Assembly (NCBI GenBank): GCA_002716355.1
Contig: PBAU01000012.1
Coordinates: 1 to 29,287, forward strand
From: a bacterium
Lineage (GTDB): Bacteria; UBP7; UBA6624
Direction: 5' to 3'
DNA length: 29,287 bases
Under the pieces are notes generated by a model. That model searched no databases. It was not told the DNA's origin and worked only from the letters and a program-made list of their open reading frames with translations. Position numbers and translations under genes: made by a program. Shown piece after piece: positions 9,834 to 17,766 of the stretch; position 1 is the first letter of the stretch; every line of letters begins with the position of its first letter.

Positions 9834-10115
9834 TTATAGGGTTTTTAATAGTTCGAAAGTATAAATACCATCCTTATGCCCATCAGAGAAAAAAAATTGT
9901 AATCCATAATGTCCAACGCCTTTATATTGAGTAATTATTAAATTTTTTTTTGGAGTTTCTTTTTTACCTCCATAAGTATTTCCTAAAGCGTCCGTTTCTC
10001 CACTACACATAGCACAAGGACAAAGCTCACGCAACCTAACATATGAAATAGTTGTGGTTTTATTAGCGCCCCAATCAATCGCCAATTCACTCTCAAACAA
10101 CATTATTGATTTCAT
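9834..10115 (-). CDS. DUF971 domain protein (gamma-butyrobetaine-hydroxylase N-terminal-like)
   Basis: The 93-residue protein matches the short DUF971 family. The strand ELAIDWGANKTTTISYVRLRELCPCAMC leads into a Cys cluster (CPCAMCSGE), and near the end FFFSDGHKDGIYTFELL gives the family's 'W.DGH..GiY....L' pattern. The Cys cluster is likely to bind a metal such as zinc or an iron-sulfur centre. Standalone members are often tied by context to iron-sulfur protein maturation, but nothing here confirms this. Unlike most genes in the window it has a clear ribosome-binding site on the minus strand, AGGGGG (complement of 10121-10126), 5 nt before the ATG. It heads a two-gene operon with the HAD phosphatase. 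Confidence 0.85.
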   Translation of the reverse strand: MKSIMLFESELAIDWGANKTTTISYVRLRELCPCAMCSGETDALGNTYGGKKETPKKNLIITQYKGVGHYGLQFFFSDGHKDGIYTFELLKTL

Positions 10116-10120
10116 TTAAA

Positions 10121-10126
10121 CCCCCT
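10121..10126 (-). promoter_or_regulatory. Strong Shine-Dalgarno site of the DUF971 gene
   Basis: The complement reads AGGGGG, placed 5 nt from the start codon at 10115. It is one of only two clear Shine-Dalgarno sites among 23 starts in the window; the other belongs to rho. Confidence 0.6.
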
Positions 10127-10134
10127 AAAAAATA

Positions 10135-10150
10135 AAGAAATATATTTCTT
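10135..10150. repeat. Perfect 16-bp palindrome in a divergent promoter region
   Basis: AAGAAATATATTTCTT is identical to its reverse complement. It lies in the 89-nt gap between the divergent DUF971 gene and the secreted repeat protein, a natural place for an operator bound by a dimeric regulator. A possible -35 for the plus-strand gene, TTGAAA at 10155-10160, begins 5 nt further on. Regulatory function is inferred. Confidence 0.6.
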
Positions 10151-10204
10151 GGTTTTGAAATAGTAAATAATACCCCTAAATTTATTAACAATTTTCATTA
10201 TGAA

Positions 10205-13200
10205 ATGCGTTTTAAAATAAAAAAACATTTACATATTATTATTTTCTTATTGTTTGTACATCTTCTATTTGCGCAAACAAACTTTAGCCCGCAAATATTA
10301 TTGAATGTAGAAAAACAAAACAACACAAAACACCTTTTTTATGCTTTTGAAGACGCCACAATAACGCTTAATGAAATAACAAAAACCAATCAATGGCAAC
10401 AAATATGGCAATACAGTTTTTTAACCAATAAAAATATAGAATTAATTTCTGCTTGTTTAGGTGATATTTCAGGTAATGGAGAAAAAGAGCTGGTTGTTGT
10501 TACATATAGCTTTGGACTACACTCAGAAATATATATTTTTTTTACTGACAACAACATACCCAGAGGTACTCCAACAATCTATGAACTGCCAAATTTACAA
10601 AAAGGAACAAAACCAACACAAGCCAAGCTAGCCGCTTGGGACCAGGACAAAGATCAAGAAATTATTCTTAGCGTCAGTAGCCCTGAAAGAAAAATTTTGG
10701 TTTTAGATTATTCTATTAATGAGCTTAAAACAGTAGAAAATATAGCCCAAGAATTTATGTTAAATACTTATGGTCCTACACAAATTATTATTCAAGATAT
10801 AAATAAAGACAACAGAGATGATGTTGTTGTATTAAATAATAGTAACCAGCCAGCAATACACACAATTATTTCAAACCAAAGTTCTTTTGACACACCTATT
10901 AATATTAATGAAAAATTGCTTAGTTTTCAACTGGTGCCACAAAATAAAAACTACCAAGAAATAGGAATTAATCAATCAGGACAAATATTTTTTGTATTAG
11001 AAAACAAACCTATAAAAAACATAAATAAATTTGATAAAATTATTGGGGCAAACGAACAAAATATTTTCTTTTTAACGCAAGACAACAAGATTGTTCAAAC
11101 AACTATAAATGCAAACCAAGACCTTAACATTCTGCAAAGCCAACCATCTCCATTGCAATATAATAATATAACTCAACACATTAGCAGCCTTCAAAATACC
11201 CACATATTATTATCTAGTAAAAAAGAAAAAAAAGCAGCCATAATTAATATGCAAAACCCGCTTATAGTAAGAAGTCTTGACTTTATAAAAAACCAACCAA
11301 TAGTTCAAACAGAACCAAAAACCCTTCTTGAAGAAGAGGGTCCAGCGATAGAGAATCAAAGAATAGTTACACACGACACGCTGTATGTTAATGCAAACGA
11401 TACCTTAGAGATTCCAATTAATACAGAATTTAATATACACAGCGTAGAAACAATTGATAGGCCAGAGGGAATTCTTTTAGAGCCCAAACAATTAAAATTT
11501 ATTTGGAAGACGTCCCCTTCACAGATAGGAAAACATATTTTAAAATATAATATAACCTATAATATCGATACAAAGCTGGAAACGAGCCTAACAACCAATG
11601 AACAGCTAGCTTTAAATAGTATTGTTGAACAAACACAAGAACAACATCAACACATTATTTGGGTTAATGATAAACCAAAAATTTATTTTGAAACACACAG
11701 CGATACTATTCGTCCACCTAAGACAATAATGGTTGATTATACAATTGTCGATGAAATATTTAAACAAAAGCCCACATTAAAATTATTAGGTTCTAAACAA
11801 CCAACAATCCAAATTATTGATAATCAAGTGTACTGGGAACTCACAAAAAACAATGCAGGAGACAATAAACTATATTTTAGTACGCATGATGGAATGTCTG
11901 CAGATACGACCTCTATTGAAATTTATGTAGACACAACCTCTCAAACCATTGTTTATGACAATAAGCTAATTGCTACAGAAGGGAAAGAATTTATTTATAA
12001 ATTACCAACAACCCAACCAAATCAAACATATAATATTATACAAGGCCCAAGCAATTTAAGAATTTCTAAAGATGGACAGATTCACTGGATTCCAATTATG
12101 ACACAACTAGACCATAATGAGATTATTATAGAAACACTTACAGACAAATCTAGAGAAACACACACCCTGCACATTTATGTAAACTTTAATCCTTTAATTT
12201 CATACCGTCCAGCTATCAATGAACATATTGTACAAGGGGAACAGTTTCTACATAGGCTAGAAAGCTTTGACGCTAATATTAATCCTCAGCTAGAATGGAC
12301 AAGCGAGATTATTCTAAAAAACGATACGCTTAAAAATATTGTTAATAACGGAAATTTAGAAATTACTACAAGGGAGCTATTAGACAATCAACCTTATACA
12401 GTTTATTTAAAAGACCCATATGCTCAAGATGAGTTTAACGGCAACCTGTATATAAATGATATACCAAAAATTATTAGCCAGCCATCAGACTATTTATTAT
12501 TGGGTGATACATTGCGATATAATGTTGTTGCAATTGATGAAAATTTAGAAAAACCATTTTTTCCTACAGAACCCAACCAGTTAAAATACTTATTAATAGA
12601 GTTTCCTTCTGGAGCAAAAATAAACAAAACAGGTGAGATTTTTTGGATTCCATCTGCTCAACAAACAGGACAAAACAATTTTAATGTTCAGGTCTCTGAT
12701 TCTTTATCAACAACACAACAAAATTTTTCGATATTTGTTAATGACATTCCAAACATCATCAGCCAAGATAGTTTGAGCATTCAAATTGGAGACACCCTTT
12801 TACATTCATTTGGAGTAAAAGATCTCAACAATAATGACGATTTAATCTATAATATTAAAACAACAATTACTGAATTATTGTTTAATGGAAAAGAAGGAAA
12901 AATAACATGGGTCCCAACCATTGATGAAATAGGGCTACACACATTAGAAATTTCAGTTTCAGATGGATTTAATTTAAGCGAAGACACACAAAAACTAAAA
13001 ATATTTGTATATGATCTACCTCAACTATTAAATCCTCCACCACAAGAAGCCTTTATAAATATACCCTATATTTATTCACCTAAAGGGCAAGACATGTTTT
13101 TAGATTCATTATATAATGTGGATATATTTACTAACATTGTAGCTCTTGATTCTAGTTGGACAGGAAAACACAACAAACAAACGAATCATCTAAACTGGAT

Positions 13201-13435
13201 ACCAAAGACAACAGAAAATAAACAGCAAACTTTAACTGTTAGCATAACGGACAAATATGGTCACACCGCTCAAAATAAATTTAATGTTACTTTATTACAA
13301 AGCCCCTGCGAACAACAGGATTCTTTGCATTGTACAGAAACAGATACCATATATATTGAAAAACCAGGAGAAAAAGAAAAAAAAGAAAAAAAATACTGGA
13401 GACCTAAAACATTTTCACCGTTTACCAACGAATAA
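10205..13435 (+). CDS. Large secreted protein with FG-GAP-like loops and Ig-like repeats
   Basis: The 1076-residue protein begins with a clear signal peptide: a basic start, a hydrophobic core IIIFLLFVHLLF, and cleavage probably after FAQ near residue 24. The N-terminal third has acidic loops typical of FG-GAP/VCBS beta-propellers: GDISGNGEKE (86-95), WDQDKDQE (145-152) and QDINKDNRDD (197-206). From about residue 390 follow roughly seven beta-sandwich repeats of the 'putative Ig' type. Their marker Trp (G.I.WxPt..q.G) lies at 434, 544, 628, 698, 814, 902 and 998, and the strand after it often ends in VSDG or ITDK. The tail is lysine-rich (EKEKKEKKYWRPKTF), with no membrane anchor, LPXTG or recognised type IX sorting domain. 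It is probably exported to the periplasm or surface for adhesion or structure, but the function is not known. An out-of-frame ATG at 10200 was not used. Confidence 0.8.
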   Translation: MRFKIKKHLHIIIFLLFVHLLFAQTNFSPQILLNVEKQNNTKHLFYAFEDATITLNEITKTNQWQQIWQYSFLTNKNIELISACLGDISGNGEKELVVVTYSFGLHSEIYIFFTDNNIPRGTPTIYELPNLQKGTKPTQAKLAAWDQDKDQEIILSVSSPERKILVLDYSINELKTVENIAQEFMLNTYGPTQIIIQDINKDNRDDVVVLNNSNQPAIHTIISNQSSFDTPININEKLLSFQLVPQNKNYQEIGINQSGQIFFVLENKPIKNINKFDKIIGANEQNIFFLTQDNKIVQTTINANQDLNILQSQPSPLQYNNITQHISSLQNTHILLSSKKEKKAAIINMQNPLIVRSLDFIKNQPIVQTEPKTLLEEEGPAIENQRIVTHDTLYVNANDTLEIPINTEFNIHSVETIDRPEGILLEPKQLKFIWKTSPSQIGKHILKYNITYNIDTKLETSLTTNEQLALNSIVEQTQEQHQHIIWVNDKPKIYFETHSDTIRPPKTIMVDYTIVDEIFKQKPTLKLLGSKQPTIQIIDNQVYWELTKNNAGDNKLYFSTHDGMSADTTSIEIYVDTTSQTIVYDNKLIATEGKEFIYKLPTTQPNQTYNIIQGPSNLRISKDGQIHWIPIMTQLDHNEIIIETLTDKSRETHTLHIYVNFNPLISYRPAINEHIVQGEQFLHRLESFDANINPQLEWTSEIILKNDTLKNIVNNGNLEITTRELLDNQPYTVYLKDPYAQDEFNGNLYINDIPKIISQPSDYLLLGDTLRYNVVAIDENLEKPFFPTEPNQLKYLLIEFPSGAKINKTGEIFWIPSAQQTGQNNFNVQVSDSLSTTQQNFSIFVNDIPNIISQDSLSIQIGDTLLHSFGVKDLNNNDDLIYNIKTTITELLFNGKEGKITWVPTIDEIGLHTLEISVSDGFNLSEDTQKLKIFVYDLPQLLNPPPQEAFINIPYIYSPKGQDMFLDSLYNVDIFTNIVALDSSWTGKHNKQTNHLNWIPKTTENKQQTLTVSITDKYGHTAQNKFNVTLLQSPCEQQDSLHCTETDTIYIEKPGEKEKKEKKYWRPKTFSPFTNE

Positions 13436-14479
13436 TAACGAATCAATTTTATTTTCCAAAACACTCTGATTAGAAATTTTGATATTAATATCAACCACTA
13501 ATAATTTAATTTGAAAAAGCCCTAGCTTATTATACAGCGGCCGAATTTTAATAAAATCTTTATATGTTGTTGTTATATATTTTAAGTTGTATCGATAACA
13601 CAAATTAAAAAAAAGCTTTAAATCTTTTATTGTATAATTATAATGATCAGGAAAACAAACAGACTCTTTAAATTGAAAAAATAGTTTGCTCGTTTTTAAA
13701 AAAGAATAAGGATCTCCAATTCCACAAACACCCAATACTATATAAAGCTGTTTATCTATTTTCAATTGCTCTAGTTTTTTTGTTTCTATATTATATATTA
13801 AAGCTTGAGAGTGAGTTTCAGAAGCGATATCAGGGCCCCTATAACAGCTTTGAGAGGCCATATATTCTTTAATTGGCAAGGTGCCGGACCCCTTTTTTAA
13901 TAGATTTGTTTTAGTAAACACCATCAAATCTGCCCTATTAATATTTTTAACAGGCTCTCTTAATTTTCCTAAAGGTAACAAATTAAAATCTTTTTGATTA
14001 TAAATAGAATTTACCAAAACAATATCCAAATCTCTTTTAATTCGCAAGGATTGAAAACCATCATCTAATATAATAATTTGAGGCTTAATTTTTTGGCTTA
14101 CATATTTTAGTGCTCTGACTTTGTTGTGATCAACAACAACAGATATATTTTTTAATTTTTTCGCCATCATATACGGTTCATCTCCGCATTGTTGCGGAGA
14201 TAAACCCTCAATTGTTGTATTGTTAATTTCTAATAAACCGCGAGTTTTTTTTCTGTATCCTCGACTGATAATAACATGTGAAATATTTTTTTTAGTTAAT
14301 AGCTTTGATAAAAAAATTGTCATAGGAGTTTTTCCTGTACCTCCAACAGTAATATTACCAATTGAAACAACAGGAATTTTTGATTTATATATTGATGCAG
14401 GGTTTAAAATAAAAAATAAATGCCAACCAAAAACAATAAAAGCATAGATCTTGCTTAAAATGTAATAAAAAAAAATCAT
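13415..14479 (-). CDS. lpxK: Tetraacyldisaccharide 4'-kinase (lipid A synthesis)
   Basis: LpxK phosphorylates the 4' position of the lipid A disaccharide at the inner membrane. The 354-residue protein has a hydrophobic N-terminal segment (about 3-25), the P-loop SIGNITVGGTGKTP (39-52), ISRGYRKKTRGL, GDEPYMMAKKL, and ILDDGFQSLRIKRDLDIVLVN. These are hallmark LpxK motifs. It ends with TGA at 13415, and its last 21 bases overlap the convergent secreted-protein gene. The gene just upstream in the operon, a DUF374 acyltransferase, ends within its first four bases, so the two overlap by 4 nt. With lpxB two genes further upstream it forms a lipid A operon, good evidence for an outer membrane with LPS or lipooligosaccharide. 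Confidence 0.95.
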   Translation of the reverse strand: MIFFYYILSKIYAFIVFGWHLFFILNPASIYKSKIPVVSIGNITVGGTGKTPMTIFLSKLLTKKNISHVIISRGYRKKTRGLLEINNTTIEGLSPQQCGDEPYMMAKKLKNISVVVDHNKVRALKYVSQKIKPQIIILDDGFQSLRIKRDLDIVLVNSIYNQKDFNLLPLGKLREPVKNINRADLMVFTKTNLLKKGSGTLPIKEYMASQSCYRGPDIASETHSQALIYNIETKKLEQLKIDKQLYIVLGVCGIGDPYSFLKTSKLFFQFKESVCFPDHYNYTIKDLKLFFNLCYRYNLKYITTTYKDFIKIRPLYNKLGLFQIKLLVVDINIKISNQSVLENKIDSLLFVGKR

Positions 14480-15129
14480 ATTGTTAATTTATGTTTTAAT
14501 GATTCGCTATTATGGTTAATAAAGTCGGAAACTTCTTTTGACTCTTCCTTTCTATTATGTGGTTTAATAAAAGGCTCGCTAAACTGTATATGAATAGTGC
14601 TAAAAAATTTTGGTATATGTGTTTTATCCCAAGAAGGTAAAGAATAATATTTTGTTGCAGCACCGCTAACAGCAATAATTTGAGCTTGTTTTTTTATTGC
14701 CAAAGATACAGACCCTTTTTTTGCAACTCCAGGAGGACCTTTTGGCCCATCATTTGTGATTGCAACAATAGAATTTTTATTGTTTAATATACGCATCATT
14801 GATTTTAAAACATTGCTCCAGCCCCTAGTGCTTGAGCCCTTAATTAATTTAAATCCCCATTTATATAAAATTGTTGCCATAATTTCAGAATCACGATGAG
14901 TGCTTGATATGGCCCAAACAGGAAGCTTTATTTTTTTAAAATAACGAGAAACTAAAACAAATTGATTATGCCAACAGCAAATCAAAATAGGCTTAGAACG
15001 ATTACGAGCTCTTTGTAGTTCTGAAACATTATGAACTTTCCATTTACAGGTTAAGAATATACAAAACAGCAAAAGCTGTACAAAGGGAACAAAAATAAAA
15101 CTAGGTAAGTTTTTAATTATTTTTTTCAT
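14476..15129 (-). CDS. DUF374 lysophospholipid-acyltransferase-like protein, probable lipid A acyltransferase
   Basis: The 217-residue protein has an N-terminal membrane helix (about 10-28) and DUF374/LPLAT motifs: CCWHNQF with H54, ISSTHRDSE with H79 and D81, LIKGSSTRGW (96-105), and TNDGPKGPPGVAKKG (125-139). DUF374 proteins include LpxJ of epsilon-proteobacteria, a secondary acyltransferase for Kdo2-lipid A that is unrelated in sequence to LpxL. The position between lpxB and lpxK fits such a role here, but the acyl substrate cannot be read from sequence. It overlaps lpxK by 4 nt and lpxB by 17 nt. Confidence 0.85.
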   Translation of the reverse strand: MKKIIKNLPSFIFVPFVQLLLFCIFLTCKWKVHNVSELQRARNRSKPILICCWHNQFVLVSRYFKKIKLPVWAISSTHRDSEIMATILYKWGFKLIKGSSTRGWSNVLKSMMRILNNKNSIVAITNDGPKGPPGVAKKGSVSLAIKKQAQIIAVSGAATKYYSLPSWDKTHIPKFFSTIHIQFSEPFIKPHNRKEESKEVSDFINHNSESLKHKLTI

Positions 15130-16237
15130 TCAGAATAAATTCGGCTGTTTGTTCATAAGCAAGCCCAGAACCAAGCTGAGAACGAATATTTTTAAAAGCG
15201 CGTACCATATGATTTTGAACAAGAGGATCTAATAATAAATCAATGTTCTTAATTAAATTTTTAATATTATAGTTTGCTTGTAATAATTCAGTAACAATTA
15301 ATTTTTTTGCTAAAATATTAACCATAGACGCAAAAGGGCTTTTAACTAATTTTTTTGTTATTATCCATGAGAAATAAGACATTTTATAAATTGTAATAAA
15401 AGGAGTTAAAGACATTGCACACTCTAAGGTTGCTGTTCCAGAGGCAACGACAGCAAGGTCAATTGATTTAAAAGACTTTAAAATAGTATTAGAAGTAATA
15501 GTTACATTATTATGTAAATCAATTTGAGAAAAAGTTTGTTTCTGTATACCAGGGGCCTTATAAATAATAAATTCTATATTTTTATTTTCTATACCATAAT
15601 ATTGAATTAGCCGTTCAAAGACAGGCAGATGTTTGTTTATTTCTTGCATTCTACTTCCAGGACACAGAGCAATACGAACCTTGTGACCTAGGTTTGTTTT
15701 TTTTAAATCTTGGTTTTTGATTAAATCAAGAATTGGATGCCCAAAATATTGAACCTTGATTCCCCTTTTTTGATACCAAATTTTTTCAAACGGGAAAATA
15801 ACAATCATATAATCAATATAGTTTTTAATGGTTTGTAATCTTTTTTCTTTCCAGGCCCAAAGCTGAGGACTGATATAATAATAAATTGGAATATTGGTTA
15901 TTTGCTTAATTTTTTTAGCTAGTCGCATATTAAAACCAGGATAATCAATCAAAATAATTTTATCAGGCCTATTCTGTTTTATATGATGTAAAAGCTCTTT
16001 TTCTAATTTGAAGAAAAAAGACAAATTTTTTAAGACTTCCCAAAAACCCATAACAGATAAATTTTTTAAAGGATAAAAAGAATTTAATCCTGCTTTTTTT
16101 AAATATTTACCACCTAAACCGGTAAGGACAATTCTTTTTTCTTTTTTTTTGATTTCTTGAATAATATGAGCACCGTGAAAATCACCGGAGTCTTCTCCTG
16201 CGATAACAAACAAATTTAGTTTATTTTTTTTGTTCAT
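15113..16237 (-). CDS. lpxB: Lipid-A-disaccharide synthase
   Basis: LpxB is a GT-B glycosyltransferase (family GT19) that joins UDP-diacylglucosamine and lipid X. The 374-residue product starts with NLFVIAGEDSGDFHGA, the LpxB N-terminal signature (AGExSGD.hGa), then LTGLGGKYLKKAG, LIDYPGFNMRLAKKIK and YYISPQLWAWKEKR. The C-terminal half has FGHPILD, ALCPGSRMQEI and VVASGTATLECAM. All are standard for the family. I chose the ATG at 16237 over a TTG one codon earlier. It overlaps the upstream Gfo/Idh gene by 17 nt and the downstream acyltransferase gene by 17 nt, so the four genes are likely one transcript. Confidence 0.96.
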   Translation of the reverse strand: MNKKNKLNLFVIAGEDSGDFHGAHIIQEIKKKEKRIVLTGLGGKYLKKAGLNSFYPLKNLSVMGFWEVLKNLSFFFKLEKELLHHIKQNRPDKIILIDYPGFNMRLAKKIKQITNIPIYYYISPQLWAWKEKRLQTIKNYIDYMIVIFPFEKIWYQKRGIKVQYFGHPILDLIKNQDLKKTNLGHKVRIALCPGSRMQEINKHLPVFERLIQYYGIENKNIEFIIYKAPGIQKQTFSQIDLHNNVTITSNTILKSFKSIDLAVVASGTATLECAMSLTPFITIYKMSYFSWIITKKLVKSPFASMVNILAKKLIVTELLQANYNIKNLIKNIDLLLDPLVQNHMVRAFKNIRSQLGSGLAYEQTAEFILNEKNN

Positions 16238-17195
16238 CAATCTTTTTTTGAATTTGCAAAGCTATTTCAAGCGCTGTTTTTGCATCGTTTATATCTGAAA
16301 TTTTTGTTTTATTGTATAATATACTATTAGTAAAGACAAGAAGTTCCTCGAATAAAGCATTTGCGGGATTGACAGAGATGTTTTGTTTGCTGATAGTTCC
16401 ATTTTGATTATGAAAAAGAGATTTTTTATCATGAGAGCCCTTTTGATTGTCAATTTTATATTCTGTAATTGTTTGATTTTGCAAATCAAGAGAAGTATAT
16501 TTTTTATTTTCAAAAACTCTGATTTTTCTCATTGGGGTATCACTCATTCGACTTGCTGTAATATTTGCAACGCAACCATCTTGAAACTGCAATTGGGCAT
16601 TTGCTATATCATAACTGTCTGTTAAAACCTGGACACCGTGGGCTTTAATGCTGACAACAGCCTGTTGTTTGAAATATAAAACTAAATCAATATCATGAAT
16701 CATTAAATCTAGAATTACATCAATATCATTTCCTCTTTTATTAAAAGGCGTTAAGCGGTGTATTTCCATAAATTCTGGGTTGTTGTTTTTTTCCATATAT
16801 TTGATTACTGCAGGATTAAACCGCTCAATATGTCCAACTTGAATATAAAGCTGTTTGGTTTTAGCCAAATTAACTAACTCTACAGCATGGCTTAGTTTTG
16901 TTGTAATTGGCTTTTCGATAAAAACATGACAATTATTATCCATTGCTAGTTTTGCAATTTTATAATGGTGGCTGGCAGGCGTTGCAATGCATATAGCATC
17001 ACATTTTTTAACTAATTGTATTAAATCATCATATATTTTTAATGAATACTCCAAGCCTCTTTTTTTTAACATTGTTTGATTGTTATCATATATTCCAATA
17101 AGGTTCAAGCCAGGAATTTTAAGGGCTTGTTGAATGTGATAGTTTCCTATATGCCCAACACCAATAACACCATATGTAATTATAGTTGGTTTCAT
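16221..17195 (-). CDS. Gfo/Idh/MocA-family oxidoreductase in lipid A operon (GnnA candidate)
   Basis: The 324-residue protein has a Rossmann NAD(P) domain (GVIGVGHIG, GxGxxG at 12-17), the catalytic EKP motif (94-96, K95), QVGHIERFNPAV around 122-130, and the sugar-binding helix MIHDIDL (H167, D168, D170). The nucleotide-sugar members that accompany lipid A genes share the 'VGH.ERFNPA' segment. One such enzyme, GnnA, oxidises UDP-GlcNAc at C3 as the first step towards UDP-GlcNAc3N, giving lipid A with amide-linked chains. A GnnB aminotransferase is not in the window, so GnnA is a candidate only. It is the first gene of the lipid A operon on the minus strand; a perfect TATAAT on that strand lies at 17247-17252. 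Confidence 0.85.
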   Translation of the reverse strand: MKPTIITYGVIGVGHIGNYHIQQALKIPGLNLIGIYDNNQTMLKKRGLEYSLKIYDDLIQLVKKCDAICIATPASHHYKIAKLAMDNNCHVFIEKPITTKLSHAVELVNLAKTKQLYIQVGHIERFNPAVIKYMEKNNNPEFMEIHRLTPFNKRGNDIDVILDLMIHDIDLVLYFKQQAVVSIKAHGVQVLTDSYDIANAQLQFQDGCVANITASRMSDTPMRKIRVFENKKYTSLDLQNQTITEYKIDNQKGSHDKKSLFHNQNGTISKQNISVNPANALFEELLVFTNSILYNKTKISDINDAKTALEIALQIQKKIDEQKK

Positions 17196-17246
17196 CTAAA
17201 TATTTTTTTAATTTTAAACATATGCTAATGTTAAAAGAATTATTCT

Positions 17247-17254
17247 ATTATACT
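17247..17254. promoter_or_regulatory. Overlapping divergent -10 elements
   Basis: In the 67-nt gap between the divergent oxidoreductase and membrane-protein genes, ATTATA at 17247-17252 reads TATAAT on the minus strand. TATACT at 17249-17254 is a -10-like element on the plus strand, 8 nt before the ATG at 17263. Neither has a convincing -35 at the right spacing. If the plus element is used, the mRNA would be nearly leaderless. Confidence 0.35.
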
Positions 17255-17262
17255 AAATAAAT

Positions 17263-17766
17263 ATGTTGCTTAATTTAATAAATAATCTCCATTGGGTTTC
17301 CTTAATTCTTGGAATTTGTATTTTTCCTTATATTGTTAATACATCTTTAGCCTTAGGAATTGTATGGTTAATTTTTATTTTGTACTTTTGGTTAACTGTT
17401 TCCATGCTTTGTAATGTTTATAGATTGGATCATTTTTTATTTAGCGTGTGTAGTATAGGTATATTAATTGCTATTTCAATATTTTTTATACACGGCATTG
17501 AAGAAGTCCCCCTCCCTGTGGGAGCAATTATTTTTAAAGCAGAAGGCATAGCGCAGTCTCTATTGGTCTTTTTTGTGTTTACGGTTCCTTTAATAATCTA
17601 TAAACACCAAAATACTATATTTGAATCATCATATAATCAAAACAAACAAGAATCTAATAGTAAATCTGACAGCGTAAAATTTACGGAACCAACTACCAAT
17701 GAAGAATGGGAAGAAGCAACTATTGAGGATCTTCAGTCTGGTGATTTTGAGTTTTCTGATAAGTAA
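17263..17766 (+). CDS. Unrecognised multi-pass membrane protein
   Basis: I do not recognise this family. The 167 residues show about four hydrophobic segments (roughly 8-25, 28-51, 57-77 and 88-111), then a hydrophilic, acidic C-terminal tail of about 55 residues (TNEEWEEATIEDLQSGDFEFSDK). The first helix hairpin is short and lacks charged residues. No catalytic motif is visible. It stands alone on the plus strand between the lipid A operon and the glycan cluster, both on the minus strand. Its last 47 bases are antisense to the end of the first glycosyltransferase. The codon use and clear protein pattern suggest a real gene. It has no Shine-Dalgarno sequence. Confidence 0.7.
   Translation: MLLNLINNLHWVSLILGICIFPYIVNTSLALGIVWLIFILYFWLTVSMLCNVYRLDHFLFSVCSIGILIAISIFFIHGIEEVPLPVGAIIFKAEGIAQSLLVFFVFTVPLIIYKHQNTIFESSYNQNKQESNSKSDSVKFTEPTTNEEWEEATIEDLQSGDFEFSDK

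Noticed and set aside
13257-13469. Separate small plus-strand gene at the end of the secreted protein
   Set aside because: It is an out-of-frame shadow rich in AAA codons; the main frame continues past it with the repeat pattern. Kept only as a slippage idea.
16238-16240. TTG start for lpxB one codon earlier
   Set aside because: The ATG at 16237 follows immediately and is the usual choice.
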